The notes below the pieces were generated by a model. It had not been told where the DNA came from, did no database searches, and saw only the letters and a program-made list of their open reading frames with translations. A stretch of 64,000 bases of DNA, taken from contig JAMLJC010000002.1 in assembly GCA_023953845.1 (NCBI GenBank), forward strand, positions 620,001 through 684,000. The letters are read 5' to 3'. Below, piece after piece: positions 43,256-52,513 of the stretch; position 1 is the first letter of the stretch; the number at the start of each line of letters is the position of its first letter. Both the position numbers and the translations under genes were made by a program. This DNA comes from Rhizobiaceae bacterium. Lineage in GTDB: Bacteria; Pseudomonadota; Alphaproteobacteria; Rhizobiales; Rhizobiaceae.

Positions 43256-44584
43256 ATGCGTTTATCGCGCTACTTCCTGCCGATCCTGAAAGAGACTCCG
43301 CGCGAGGCGGAGATCGTTTCCCATCGACTGATGCTGCGTGCGGGCATGATCCGTCAGCAGGGGCAGGGAAGCTTTTCGTGGCTGCCGCTGGGCAAGCGCG
43401 TGCTCGACAAGGTGTGCCAGATCGTTCGCGAGGAGCAGAACCGCGCCGGTGCGCTCGAAATTCTCATGCCGACGATCCAGTCGGCGGAGCTCTGGCGGGA
43501 AAGCGGTCGCTATGACGACTACGGCAAGGAGATGCTTCGCATCAAGGATCGCCACGAACGCGACATGCTTTACGGTCCGACGAACGAGGAGATGGTTACG
43601 GAGATCTTCCGCTCCTATGTCCGCTCCTACAAGGACCTGCCGCTGAACCTTTACCACATCCAGTGGAAGTACCGCGACGAGGTGCGCCCGCGCTTCGGTG
43701 TGATGCGCAGCCGTGAGTTCCTGATGAAGGACGCCTACTCCTTCGACATCGACTACGAGGGCGCGCGCGCGGCCTACAATCGCATGTTCGTCTCCTATCT
43801 GCGCACCTTCACGCGTCTGGGGCTCCAGGCCATACCGATGCGCGCCGACACCGGTCCGATCGGCGGCGATCTCAGCCATGAGTTCATCATCCTTGCCGAT
43901 ACCGGCGAGAGCCAGGTGTTCTGCCACCGCGACTATCTCGACTTCGTCGTCCCGGGCGCCGACGTGGATTTTTCCAACGACGCCGAGATCGGCGGCATCG
44001 TCAGGCAGTGGACGACGCCTTACGCCGCCACGGACGAGATGCATGACGAGGCTGCATGGGGTGCCATTCCCGAAGACCAGAAGGTTTCGGCGCGCGGCAT
44101 CGAGGTTGGCCACATCTTCCACTTCGGCGAGAAATATTCGAAGCCGATGGGCGCGAAGGTGGCCGGTCCGGACGGCAAGGACCATTTCGTCTCGATGGGC
44201 TCCTATGGCATCGGTCCATCCCGTCTCATAGCAGCCGTCATCGAGGCGATGCACGACGAGAACGGGATCATCTGGCCTGAATCGATCGCGCCCTTCGATG
44301 TCGCGCTGATCAATATGAAGGTTGGCGACGCGGCGTGCGACGAGCTGTGCGAGCGCCTGTACTCGGTGCTTGCAAAGTCCGGCAAGGACGTTCTCTACGA
44401 TGACACCGATCAGCGCGCCGGTGGCAAGTTCGCGACCGCCGACCTTATCGGCCTTCCGTGGCAGGTCATCATCGGACCGCGTGGCGCCGCAACCGGCGAG
44501 GTGGAGGTGAAGAATCGCCGGACAGGCGAACGTGTCACCATTCCCGCCGAGCAGGTGCTTCACCACATAGGCGCCGCGGCATGA
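43256..44584 (+). CDS. proS: Prolyl-tRNA synthetase, short alphaproteobacterial type
   Basis: Charges tRNA-Pro. The class II synthetase has 442 residues: motif 2 region YRDEVRPRFGVMRSREFLMKD (read from HIQWKYRDEVRPRFG), motif 3 MGSYGIGPSRLIAAVIE and the C-terminal anticodon-binding domain. The editing (INS) domain between motifs 2 and 3 found in E. coli ProS (572 residues) is absent, as usual for alphaproteobacteria. A weak ribosome-binding site precedes the ATG. The stop overlaps the lolC start (ATGA). Confidence 0.95.
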   Translation: MRLSRYFLPILKETPREAEIVSHRLMLRAGMIRQQGQGSFSWLPLGKRVLDKVCQIVREEQNRAGALEILMPTIQSAELWRESGRYDDYGKEMLRIKDRHERDMLYGPTNEEMVTEIFRSYVRSYKDLPLNLYHIQWKYRDEVRPRFGVMRSREFLMKDAYSFDIDYEGARAAYNRMFVSYLRTFTRLGLQAIPMRADTGPIGGDLSHEFIILADTGESQVFCHRDYLDFVVPGADVDFSNDAEIGGIVRQWTTPYAATDEMHDEAAWGAIPEDQKVSARGIEVGHIFHFGEKYSKPMGAKVAGPDGKDHFVSMGSYGIGPSRLIAAVIEAMHDENGIIWPESIAPFDVALINMKVGDAACDELCERLYSVLAKSGKDVLYDDTDQRAGGKFATADLIGLPWQVIIGPRGAATGEVEVKNRRTGERVTIPAEQVLHHIGAAA

Positions 44585-45867
44585 CAGGCGCCACCGCCGC
44601 CAGAACAGGCGGGGCGGGGCCTTTCTCTGCCTTCGAGCGCATGGTCGCGTGGCGTTATCTCCGCTCGCGGCGCAAGGAAACGGTGATTTCCGTCATCGCC
44701 GGAATTTCGTTCGTCGGCATCATGCTTGGCGTGGCGACGCTCATCGTTGTCATGGCGGTTATGAACGGTTTTCGCGCTGAACTGCTGACCAGAATCCTGG
44801 GAATCAACGGTCATCTGATCGTCCAGCCTGTCGACGAACCGCTGGAGGACTATGCCGAGGTCGCCATGCGGATCTCCGGGGTGGCGGGCGTCAAATACGC
44901 CATTCCGCTGATCGAGGGGCAGGTGCTTGCGCAAGGCCATATCGGTAGCGGGGCCGGCGCTCTGGTGCGCGGTATCCGGGGTGAGGATCTGGCGAAGCTC
45001 GACCTCGTCGAAAAGAATGTCCGGCACGGTACGATCGAGAATTTCGACGGCAGCGAAGGCGTGGCCATCGGACGAAGGATGGCGGAGAATCTCGGCCTCG
45101 TGCTCGGCGACACCATCACCTTGATCTCGCCCGACGGCGACATCACGCCGATGGGCACCACGCCGCGCATGAAGGGCTATCCGGTCGTCGCCATCTTCGA
45201 GGTCGGCATGTCGGAATATGACACGTCGATCATCTACATGCCGCTGGCCGAGGCCCAGCTCTATTTCAATCAGGAAGACAGGGCGCAGACGATCGAAATC
45301 TATGTCGACAACCCCGACAATGTGGATGCGCTGCGGCAGCCCATAGAAACCGCCGCCCAGCGTCAGATCTACATGACGGACTGGCGCCAGCGGAACCAGA
45401 CCTTCTTCTCGGCACTGCAGGTCGAACGCAACGTCATGTTCATGATCCTGACGCTGATCGTGCTTGTCGCGGCGCTCAATATCATTTCCGGGCTGATCAT
45501 GCTGGTTAAGGACAAGGGCCGCGACATCGCGATCCTCCGCACCATGGGCGCGACGCGCGGCGCGATCCTGCGCATCTTTCTGATGACCGGGGCCGCCATC
45601 GGCGTCACGGGAACCGTTGCGGGGCTTCTGCTCGGTATCGTCATCTGCCTGAATGTCGAGTCGATACGTCAGTTCTTCTCGTGGGTTTCGGGGACGATCA
45701 TCTTCGATCCGTCGCTCTACTTCCTCAGTCAGTTGCCGGCGCGGATGGAGTTCCGGGAAACGCTGTCGGTCATCATCATGGCGCTCGTGCTTTCCTTCAT
45801 CGCCACCATCTTTCCGGCGTGGCGCGCCGCCAAGCTCGATCCGGTCGAAGCGCTGAGGTACGAATGA
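44581..45867 (+). CDS. lolC: Lipoprotein-releasing system permease LolC/E
   Basis: Inner-membrane permease of the LolCDE ABC transporter, 428 residues, which releases lipoproteins from the inner membrane for transport to the outer membrane. It has an N-terminal helix after FERMVAWRYLRSRRKETVISVIA, a large periplasmic domain, and three C-terminal helices with FtsX-like patterns (GRDIAILRTMGATRGAILRIF). The ATG overlaps the proS stop. Only one LolC/E-type permease gene is present, as is common in alphaproteobacteria where a single homodimeric form serves. Confidence 0.92.
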   Translation: MTGATAARTGGAGPFSAFERMVAWRYLRSRRKETVISVIAGISFVGIMLGVATLIVVMAVMNGFRAELLTRILGINGHLIVQPVDEPLEDYAEVAMRISGVAGVKYAIPLIEGQVLAQGHIGSGAGALVRGIRGEDLAKLDLVEKNVRHGTIENFDGSEGVAIGRRMAENLGLVLGDTITLISPDGDITPMGTTPRMKGYPVVAIFEVGMSEYDTSIIYMPLAEAQLYFNQEDRAQTIEIYVDNPDNVDALRQPIETAAQRQIYMTDWRQRNQTFFSALQVERNVMFMILTLIVLVAALNIISGLIMLVKDKGRDIAILRTMGATRGAILRIFLMTGAAIGVTGTVAGLLLGIVICLNVESIRQFFSWVSGTIIFDPSLYFLSQLPARMEFRETLSVIIMALVLSFIATIFPAWRAAKLDPVEALRYE

Positions 45868-46547
45868 TGGCGGAGGCCATTCTCGAACTCAGACAGGTCG
45901 AGCGGCATTATCTGCAAGGCCAGAAGAAGCTCACCATCCTCAGCGGCACGGATTTTTCGCTGGTGCGGGGCGAGATGGTCGCGCTGGTCGCTCCGTCCGG
46001 CGCGGGCAAGTCGACGCTTTTGCATACGGCGGGTCTGCTGGAGCGTCCCGATGGCGGCGACGTCATCCTGGGGAGCCGCGCCTGCGGACGGCTTTCGGAC
46101 GACCAGCGTACGGCGATTCGCCGCAACGACATCGGTTTCGTCTATCAATTCCATCATCTTCTGCCGGAGTTTTCGGCGCTTGAAAACATCATGCTGCCGC
46201 AACTGGTGCGCGGTCTAACGAAGGACGAGGCGGGAAAGCGTGGTGCGCAACTGCTCGATTACATGCAAATCGGGCATCGCGCGAACCATCGTCCGGCCGA
46301 GCTTTCCGGCGGCGAGCAGCAACGTGTGGCGATCGCGCGGGCGGTCGCCAACGCGCCGCTGGTGCTGCTGGCCGACGAGCCAACCGGCAATCTCGATCCT
46401 GTCACGGCGGGATATGTGTTCGATGCGCTCTCCGCGCTGGTCAAGCAGTCGGGGCTTGCCGCGCTGATCGCAACGCACAATCATGAACTTGCCGCGCGGA
46501 TGGACCGCCGCGTGACGCTGAAGGACGGCAAGATCGTTCCCCTCTGA
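45864..46547 (+). CDS. lolD: Lipoprotein-releasing system ATPase LolD
   Basis: ABC ATPase of 227 residues powering LolC. Walker A is APSGAGKST (S replacing the usual first G), the signature is LSGGEQQRVAIARAVA and Walker B is VLLADEPTGNLD. The Q-loop context YQFHHLLPEFSALENIMLP is specific for LolD. It starts inside the lolC stop (ATGATG). No further same-strand gene follows closely; a 297-base spacer separates it from the molybdenum hydroxylase genes. Confidence 0.94.
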   Translation: MMAEAILELRQVERHYLQGQKKLTILSGTDFSLVRGEMVALVAPSGAGKSTLLHTAGLLERPDGGDVILGSRACGRLSDDQRTAIRRNDIGFVYQFHHLLPEFSALENIMLPQLVRGLTKDEAGKRGAQLLDYMQIGHRANHRPAELSGGEQQRVAIARAVANAPLVLLADEPTGNLDPVTAGYVFDALSALVKQSGLAALIATHNHELAARMDRRVTLKDGKIVPL

Positions 46548-46844
46548 GGCGATGGCAGCCCGCGGCCATTGGCTGCCGAGCCCTGATCGCTGCCCGTGTG
46601 CGTCCGGCTTGCCGCAACCGTCGAACCGACCAATCCCCTGACGCCGCATCGCCGCGCGTGCATCATCGGCATCGCGTGTCAGGCAGCGGGATTTCGGTTT
46701 CTTCGCGCCGCGCCGAGTCACAAATCCTGGATAAGCGAAAAAATTCAAACAGGCCGTTGATTTGCGGCGTTGTCTGTCGTCAGATTGAGTTTCCGGGACG
46801 GGAGCGTCGCTGGATGCATATAGGCAAGGCCGAGGGAGGTATCG
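46548..46844. other. Intergenic region lolD to molybdenum hydroxylase genes
   Basis: 297 bases. A 7-bp stem (GGCAGCC 46554-46560 with GGCTGCC 46571-46577) follows the lolD stop but has no T-run, so it is a weak terminator candidate. AT-rich sequence around 46735-46765 probably contains the promoter of the hydroxylase operon. No gene is seen. Confidence 0.45.
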
Positions 46845-47339
<495 letters not shown>

Positions 47340-47345
47340 AGCCGG

Positions 47346-47450
47346 GTGAGTAGGGAATAGGACGGCGAGCGCGGCAACGGCCCGCCCGTACCTAACTACC
47401 GAATGGATCTCGGCGAGGTTCGGCTTCCCTGCTCACTATTCGCTACTCAC
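47346..47450 (+). repeat. Imperfect inverted repeat with CTACTCAC/CTATTCGC words
   Basis: GTGAGTAGGGAATAG (47346-47360) is the reverse complement of CTATTCGCTACTCAC (47436-47450) except for one base. The right arm is embedded in a run of ACTATTCGC / CTACTCAC / TACTCGCTAT words (47433-47462) that looks like a short-period repeat often seen between rhizobial genes. It lies between the small and large subunit genes, ending 18 bases before the large-subunit ribosome-binding region. Confidence 0.65.
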
Positions 47451-47480
47451 TACTCGCTATTTTGCGGAGGAGTTTTCGCG

Positions 47481-49832
47481 ATGGGAATGGAAGGGATTGG
47501 CGCCCGGGTGGCGCGGAAGGAAGACAAGAGGTTCATTACCGGCGGCGGACGGTATACGGACGACATGGTCGTCTCCGGCATGAAGCATGCCGTGTTCGTG
47601 CGCAGCCCGTACGCGCATGCCGACATCAAGAAGATCGACGTCAAGGCCGCCAGGGCGATGCCCGGCGTTATCGCCGTGCTGACCGGCAAGGAACTCAAGG
47701 CGGACGGCGTCGGCAATCTGATCTGTGGCTGGATGATCCACTCCAAGGACGGCACGCCGATGAAGATGGGCGCGTGGTCGCCGCTCGCTGTCGACCGCGT
47801 CCGCTATGTCGGTGACGCCGTCGTCATCGTGATCGCCGACACCAAGGGGCAGGCGCGCGATGCTGCGGAGGCGGTCGAGATCACCTACAAGGAGCGCAAG
47901 GCCGTCACCGACACGGTCTCGGCCCTGAAGCCCGGCGCGCCGCAACTCCATCCGGAGGCGGAAGGCAATCTCATCTTCGACTGGGAGCTTGGCGACGCCA
48001 AGTCGACAGACGCTGCGTTGGCGAATGCTGCGCACATCACGAAGATGCACATCATCAACAACCGGCTGGTGCCGAACGCCATGGAGCCGCGCGCCACGCT
48101 CGGTCATTACGACAAGGCGGAAGATCACTATACCTGCTGGACGACGTCGCAGAATCCGCATGTCGCCCGTCTGGTGATGAGCGCGTTCTACAATATCGCA
48201 CCGGAGAACAAGCTGCGCGTCATCGCGCCGGATGTCGGCGGCGGTTTCGGCTCGAAGATCTTCATCTATCCGGAGGAGGTCGTTTGCCTCTGGGCGTCGA
48301 AGAAGGCCGGGGTGCCGGTGAAATGGGTGGCGGATCGCACAGAAAGCTTCCTCACCGACGCGCATGGCCGCGACCACGTGTCGGAAGTCCAGATGGCCTT
48401 CGACAAGGATAACCGGATCATCGGGCTGAAGGTCGACACGATCGCCAATTTCGGCGCGTACATGTCGCTCTTCTCTTCGTCGGTGCCGACCTATCTCTAC
48501 GCGACGCTTCTGTCGGGCCAGTACAATATCCCGGCGATCCATGCCAATGTGCGCGCCGTCTACACCAACACCGCGCCGGTCGATGCCTATCGCGGGGCAG
48601 GGCGGCCGGAGGCCACCTATCTCGTCGAGCGCACGGTAGAGACCGCGGCCCGCGAACTCGGCATCTCGCCAGGGGAGCTGCGCCGCAAGAACTTCATCAC
48701 GCAGTTCCCGCACCAGACGCCGGTCATCATGGCCTACGACGCGGGCGATTATTCCGCATCGCTCGATGCGGCGATGAAAGCTGCGGACTATGCCGGTTTT
48801 GAGAAGCGCCGCGCTGAAGCGAAGAAGCGCGGCAAGTTGCGCGGAATCGGCATGTCCAACTACATCGAGGCCTGCGGCATCGCGCCGTCGGCGGCTGTGG
48901 GTTCGCTCGGCGCCGGCGTCGGCCTGTGGGAATCGGCGGAGGTGCGCGTCAACGCCGTCGGCACGATCGAGGTGCTCACCGGATCGCACAGCCACGGGCA
49001 GGGCCATGAGACGACCTTCGCGCAACTCGTGAACCAGCGCTTCGGCGTGTCCATCGACAGCGTGTCGATCGTCCATGGCGACACCGACAAGGTACAGATG
49101 GGCATGGGCACCTACGGTTCGCGCTCAGGCGCGGTCGGCATGTCGGCCATCGTCAAGGCGCTCGACAAGGTCGAGGCCAAGGCGAAGAAGATCGCCGCGC
49201 ATCTGATGGAGGCCGACGAGGGTGACATTGTCATCGAAAACGGCGAACTGAAGGTCGCGGGCACCGACAAGAAGGTGCCGTGGTTCCAGATGGCGCTTGC
49301 CGCCTACACGGCGCACAATCTGCCCGCAGGCATGGAACCAGGCCTGAAGGAGACGGCGTTCTACGATCCGTCGAACTTCACCTTCCCGGCCGGCTGCTAC
49401 ATCTGCGAGGTAGAGGTCGACCCCGATACCGGCGTCACCGAGATCATCCAGTTCGTTGCGGCCGACGACTTCGGCAACATCATCAACCCGATGATCGTCG
49501 AAGGGCAGGTGCATGGCGGCATCGCGCAGGGCGTCGGGCAGGCGCTGCTGGAGGGCGCGCATTACGACGCGGCGAGCGGCCAGCTCATCACCGCAAGCTA
49601 CATGGACTACACCATGCCGCGCGCGGACGACCTGCCGTCGTTCCAGATCTCGCACCAGAACACGCCATGTCCGGGCAATCCGCTGGGCATCAAGGGCTGC
49701 GGTGAGGCGGGGGCGATCGGCTCTCCGCCGGCGGTCATCAACGCCATCACAGACGCCATCGGTAACAACGACCTTCTGATGCCCGCGACGCCCGAGCGTG
49801 TCTGGGCGGCCATCAACGCAGCGAAGCACTGA
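47481..49832 (+). CDS. Molybdenum hydroxylase large subunit (CoxL-like, form II motif)
   Basis: Molybdenum-cofactor subunit of 783 residues, xanthine-dehydrogenase/CO-dehydrogenase family, cytoplasmic. Cofactor-contact pieces include PDVGGGFGSKIFIYPEE, VDAYRGAGRPEATYLVE and the catalytic glutamate loop GIKGCGEAGAIGSPPA. The active-site loop reads AYRGAGR, the form II type, not the AYxCSFR of true CO dehydrogenases, so CO is not an assured substrate; purines, nicotinate-type heterocycles or aldehydes are alternatives. The ATG at 47481 follows GGAGGAG. The small subunit lies 141 bases upstream and the FAD subunit 12 bases downstream. Confidence 0.9.
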   Translation: MGMEGIGARVARKEDKRFITGGGRYTDDMVVSGMKHAVFVRSPYAHADIKKIDVKAARAMPGVIAVLTGKELKADGVGNLICGWMIHSKDGTPMKMGAWSPLAVDRVRYVGDAVVIVIADTKGQARDAAEAVEITYKERKAVTDTVSALKPGAPQLHPEAEGNLIFDWELGDAKSTDAALANAAHITKMHIINNRLVPNAMEPRATLGHYDKAEDHYTCWTTSQNPHVARLVMSAFYNIAPENKLRVIAPDVGGGFGSKIFIYPEEVVCLWASKKAGVPVKWVADRTESFLTDAHGRDHVSEVQMAFDKDNRIIGLKVDTIANFGAYMSLFSSSVPTYLYATLLSGQYNIPAIHANVRAVYTNTAPVDAYRGAGRPEATYLVERTVETAARELGISPGELRRKNFITQFPHQTPVIMAYDAGDYSASLDAAMKAADYAGFEKRRAEAKKRGKLRGIGMSNYIEACGIAPSAAVGSLGAGVGLWESAEVRVNAVGTIEVLTGSHSHGQGHETTFAQLVNQRFGVSIDSVSIVHGDTDKVQMGMGTYGSRSGAVGMSAIVKALDKVEAKAKKIAAHLMEADEGDIVIENGELKVAGTDKKVPWFQMALAAYTAHNLPAGMEPGLKETAFYDPSNFTFPAGCYICEVEVDPDTGVTEIIQFVAADDFGNIINPMIVEGQVHGGIAQGVGQALLEGAHYDAASGQLITASYMDYTMPRADDLPSFQISHQNTPCPGNPLGIKGCGEAGAIGSPPAVINAITDAIGNNDLLMPATPERVWAAINAAKH

Positions 49833-49844
49833 GGAGACGCGACC

Positions 49845-50642
49845 ATGTATACGGTCAACTATCACCGCGCCAAGTCGATCTCCGAAGCTGGCAAGCTCGC
49901 CCAGCAGGGGGACGCCAAGTTCCTGTCGGGTGGCATGACGCTGATTCCGGCCATGAAGACGCGGCTTGCCGCGCCTTCGGACCTGATCGACCTCACCCAT
50001 ATCGACGGACTGAGCGGTATCGCCGTGTCGGGCAAGGAGGTCACCATCGGGGCCGCGACGACGCATTATGTCGTGTCGCGCAACGAGAAGCTGCGCAAGG
50101 TCTGTCCGGCGCTGACGGATCTTGCCAGCCATATCGGCGACCCGCATGTGCGGTATTGCGGGACCATCGGCGGCTCGATCGCCAACAACGATCCGGCCGC
50201 CGATTATCCGGCGGCCTTAGTCGCGTTGGATGCCACGGTCGTCACCAACAAGCGGGAAATCCCGGCGTCAAAATTCTTCAAGGGCCTGTTTGAAACGACG
50301 CTGAAGGATGGCGAGATCGTCACGGCGGTCAGGTTCAACGCGCCGGCGCAGGCGGCTTATGAAAAATTCCGCAATCCCGCCTCCCGCTATGCGATCGTCG
50401 GTGTGTTTGTGGCCAAGTCGAAGGAAGGTGTGAAGGTGGCGGTGACCGGCGCCGGCGATGACGGCGTCTTCCGTTCGAAAGAGTTGGAGTCGGCACTGGC
50501 GAAATCGTTCAGCGCCGCGGCGCTGGAAGGCATCAAGGTGCCCGCCAGGAATCTCATGGACGATCTGCACGCCTCGCCGGAATACCGCGCCAACCTGATT
50601 GCCGTGATGGCCAAGCGGGCCGTGGCGAAGGCGACTGCCTGA
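49845..50642 (+). CDS. Molybdenum hydroxylase FAD subunit (CoxM-like)
   Basis: FAD-binding medium subunit, 265 residues, which takes electrons from the [2Fe-2S] subunit. FAD contacts are seen in AKFLSGGMTLIPAMK, GAATTHYVV and the diagnostic CGTIGGSIANNDPAADYP. It is slightly shorter than CoxM of Oligotropha (about 288). It is the last gene of the operon and is followed by a strong hairpin terminator. No maturation gene (coxD, xdhC) is present nearby, so insertion of the cofactor must rely on genes elsewhere. Confidence 0.9.
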   Translation: MYTVNYHRAKSISEAGKLAQQGDAKFLSGGMTLIPAMKTRLAAPSDLIDLTHIDGLSGIAVSGKEVTIGAATTHYVVSRNEKLRKVCPALTDLASHIGDPHVRYCGTIGGSIANNDPAADYPAALVALDATVVTNKREIPASKFFKGLFETTLKDGEIVTAVRFNAPAQAAYEKFRNPASRYAIVGVFVAKSKEGVKVAVTGAGDDGVFRSKELESALAKSFSAAALEGIKVPARNLMDDLHASPEYRANLIAVMAKRAVAKATA

Positions 50643-50660
50643 TCGCCTGCGAACGAGATG

Positions 50661-50695
50661 AAAGGGCGAGGGCCTTTGCGGCTACTCGCCCTTTT
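50661..50695. terminator. Intrinsic terminator between convergent operons
   Basis: Ten-base-pair perfect stem AAAGGGCGAG (50661-50670) and CTCGCCCTTT (50685-50694), with a 14-base loop and TTTT on the right arm side. A-rich flanks on the left make it usable in both directions, ending the hydroxylase operon and the convergent acetyltransferase gene. Confidence 0.85.
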
Positions 50696-50696
50696 C

Positions 50697-51215
50697 TCAT
50701 GCGCTCAGATCATGCTGGTTGATAGTGGGCCTTTCAGCCGCGAGCCTTCTGGCAAAATAGCGCACTGACTTCTTGCCGCCATGAATGACGGCTTCGCCGA
50801 CTTCCTGAAAGCCGAGATTCGCGTGGAAGGCGTCGGAGGCCGGATTGGGCGGATCGGCATTGACCTCGCAGGTGACGATCTCATGGCCTGCGCCCGCCGC
50901 GACCGCAAAGAGGTCTTCGTATATGCGTCGGGCGATGCCGCGCCCGCGCGCATGCGCAGCCACCGCTATCCGGTCGACATAGACGAAACGGGGGTAGCGC
51001 GCGCGGAACCAGAGATAGTTCGGGCTGTCGTAGTCGGCTGTTTGATCGAACGCCAGAATGAAGGCGTCGAGTTCGCCGACGCGCCGCGCGTAGAATACCT
51101 CACCGATTAGATGATGCAGACGGTCCGGTTCCAGCCAAGAGAGCTCCTCGGCATGAGCATTGTTCAAGGCCAGCACCGCCTGCTCGTCAGCGCGCACTAT
51201 GGGCGTGATGCTCAT
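50697..51215 (-). CDS. GNAT family N-acetyltransferase
   Basis: Acyl-CoA-dependent acetyltransferase of 172 residues, substrate unknown. The acetyl-CoA-binding motif A is readable in VYVDRIAVAAHARGRGIARRIYEDL, and the later strand NLGFQEVGEAVIHGGKKSVRYFAR matches the GNAT end. It overlaps the cutC stop by four bases (ATGA), so the two are coupled. Confidence 0.85.
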   Translation of the reverse strand: MSITPIVRADEQAVLALNNAHAEELSWLEPDRLHHLIGEVFYARRVGELDAFILAFDQTADYDSPNYLWFRARYPRFVYVDRIAVAAHARGRGIARRIYEDLFAVAAGAGHEIVTCEVNADPPNPASDAFHANLGFQEVGEAVIHGGKKSVRYFARRLAAERPTINQHDLSA

Positions 51216-51970
51216 GACGGTTTCGCGGCAGCAATCGTCGCGGCCACTTGCGCGCCATCGGTGATGGTGTTGCGGTATTCGCGATCAAGTTCGGCGCCGC
51301 CCATGCCAACCCTTGGGTTTCGGTGGCGCATGCCGCTCGGAATATCCTTGAGCGCGGCAAAATGGATTTCAGGCAGGTTGGTGCGGGCAAGGACGGCCGC
51401 CACATTGCCGGGGCGCAAGCCGCCACAGCCCATGACGACGATGCGGCCGCGCGCGAGTGCGACCAATTCCGCCAGCAGTTCCGCGCCGTCTTCCGCGGTG
51501 TCGCGCTGGCCGCTGGTCAGAACGCGGCCGACACCGCAACGGATCAGCGCCTCGAGCGCTTCCGCCGGATTGCGTGTCATGTCGAAGGCGCGGTGGCAGG
51601 TGACGTTCAGCGAGCCGGCGGCGGCCACGATTTCGCGCATCCGGGCCTCGTCGATGCTTCCATCTGCCGTGAGGCAGCCGACGACGACACCTGCCACGCC
51701 GAGTTCGCGGCATGCTGACACATCCTCCACCATCGAACGGAACTCCGCCTCCGAATAGAGGAAGTCGCCGCCGCGCGGCCGGACGATGACATGGAACGGT
51801 ATCGCCGCAACCGAAAGTGCGGCGCGGATGGTCCCGAGGCTCGGCGTGATCCCGCCCTCCAGCAGGCTCGCACACAACTCGACACGATCGGCGCCTGCTT
51901 CCTGCGCGGCGATCAGGCCGTCGATGCCTTCGACACAGACTTCGATGAATGGGCGATGGGCGGTCGTCAT
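51212..51970 (-). CDS. cutC: CutC family protein
   Basis: TIM-barrel protein of the CutC family, 252 residues, historically linked to copper tolerance in E. coli, a role that is now doubted. Signatures are EVCVEGIDGLIAAQEAGADR, RVELCASLLEGGITPS, FHVIVRPRGGDFLYS and VTCHRAFDMTRNP. The ATG at 51970 is taken over the in-frame 52003, which adds MVHGRRLGVSF without a ribosome-binding site. It is coupled to the GNAT gene. Confidence 0.88.
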   Translation of the reverse strand: MTTAHRPFIEVCVEGIDGLIAAQEAGADRVELCASLLEGGITPSLGTIRAALSVAAIPFHVIVRPRGGDFLYSEAEFRSMVEDVSACRELGVAGVVVGCLTADGSIDEARMREIVAAAGSLNVTCHRAFDMTRNPAEALEALIRCGVGRVLTSGQRDTAEDGAELLAELVALARGRIVVMGCGGLRPGNVAAVLARTNLPEIHFAALKDIPSGMRHRNPRVGMGGAELDREYRNTITDGAQVAATIAAAKPS

Positions 51971-52138
51971 GAATGATACCCCGAGGCGCCGCCCATGAAC
52001 CATCGCGTCTCGCGGCGGTCAACTGCAAGCAGGTTTTCTCGTCCTCTTTGCCCACGGAACTGCGATATGCGAAAAGTTTCGCTCCCGGTGTCGGAACGAC
52101 GCCACGCCCTGCGTCATCGTATCAGACGGAGTAAGAGA

Positions 52139-52513
52139 ATGCTCTATGCAGTGCTTTGCTACAATTCGGAAGACGTCGTCGGCGCCTGGAGCAAGGAAGA
52201 GGACGATGCCGTGATGGCGCGTCTCGCCGAGGTTCAGGAGAAGGCTGCCCGGCAGGGACGGCTGGGGCCGGTTGCCCGGCTGCTACCCACGACATCGGCG
52301 ACGACGCTTCGCAAGTCGGGCGCGGAGCCGATCGTGCTCGACGGTCCGTTCGCGGAGACGAAGGAGCAACTGCTCGGCTTCTATCTCGTGAACTGCAATT
52401 CCCTCGACGAGGCGCTGGATTTCGCCCGCGAGCTGACAGTCGCCAATCCCGGCTCCGGCTCGTACGAGATTCGGCCGGTTTCCGTGTTCTTTCCCGGCGG
52501 AGGGCCGACGTGA
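52139..52513 (+). CDS. YCII/DGPF-domain protein, partner of an ECF sigma factor
   Basis: A 124-residue protein of the YCII-related (DGPF) family, with the name-giving motif at residues 68-71 (VLDGPFAETKEQLLGFYLV). The ATG at 52139 lies behind TAAGAGA; the longer frame to 51995 overlaps the promoter region of cutC. Its stop overlaps the GTG of the sigma factor gene (GTGA). DGPF genes are the usual neighbours of ECF42-type sigma factors, and this is the main clue to function; biochemical activity is unknown. Confidence 0.85.
   Translation: MLYAVLCYNSEDVVGAWSKEEDDAVMARLAEVQEKAARQGRLGPVARLLPTTSATTLRKSGAEPIVLDGPFAETKEQLLGFYLVNCNSLDEALDFARELTVANPGSGSYEIRPVSVFFPGGGPT

Noticed and set aside
46554..46577. 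GGCAGCC/GGCTGCC hairpin as lolD terminator
   Set aside because: No T-run follows the stem; kept only as a note in the intergenic entry.
47457..49076. Minus-strand frame of 539 codons across the molybdenum hydroxylase large subunit
   Set aside because: Shadow frame rich in Arg, Asp and His without domains.
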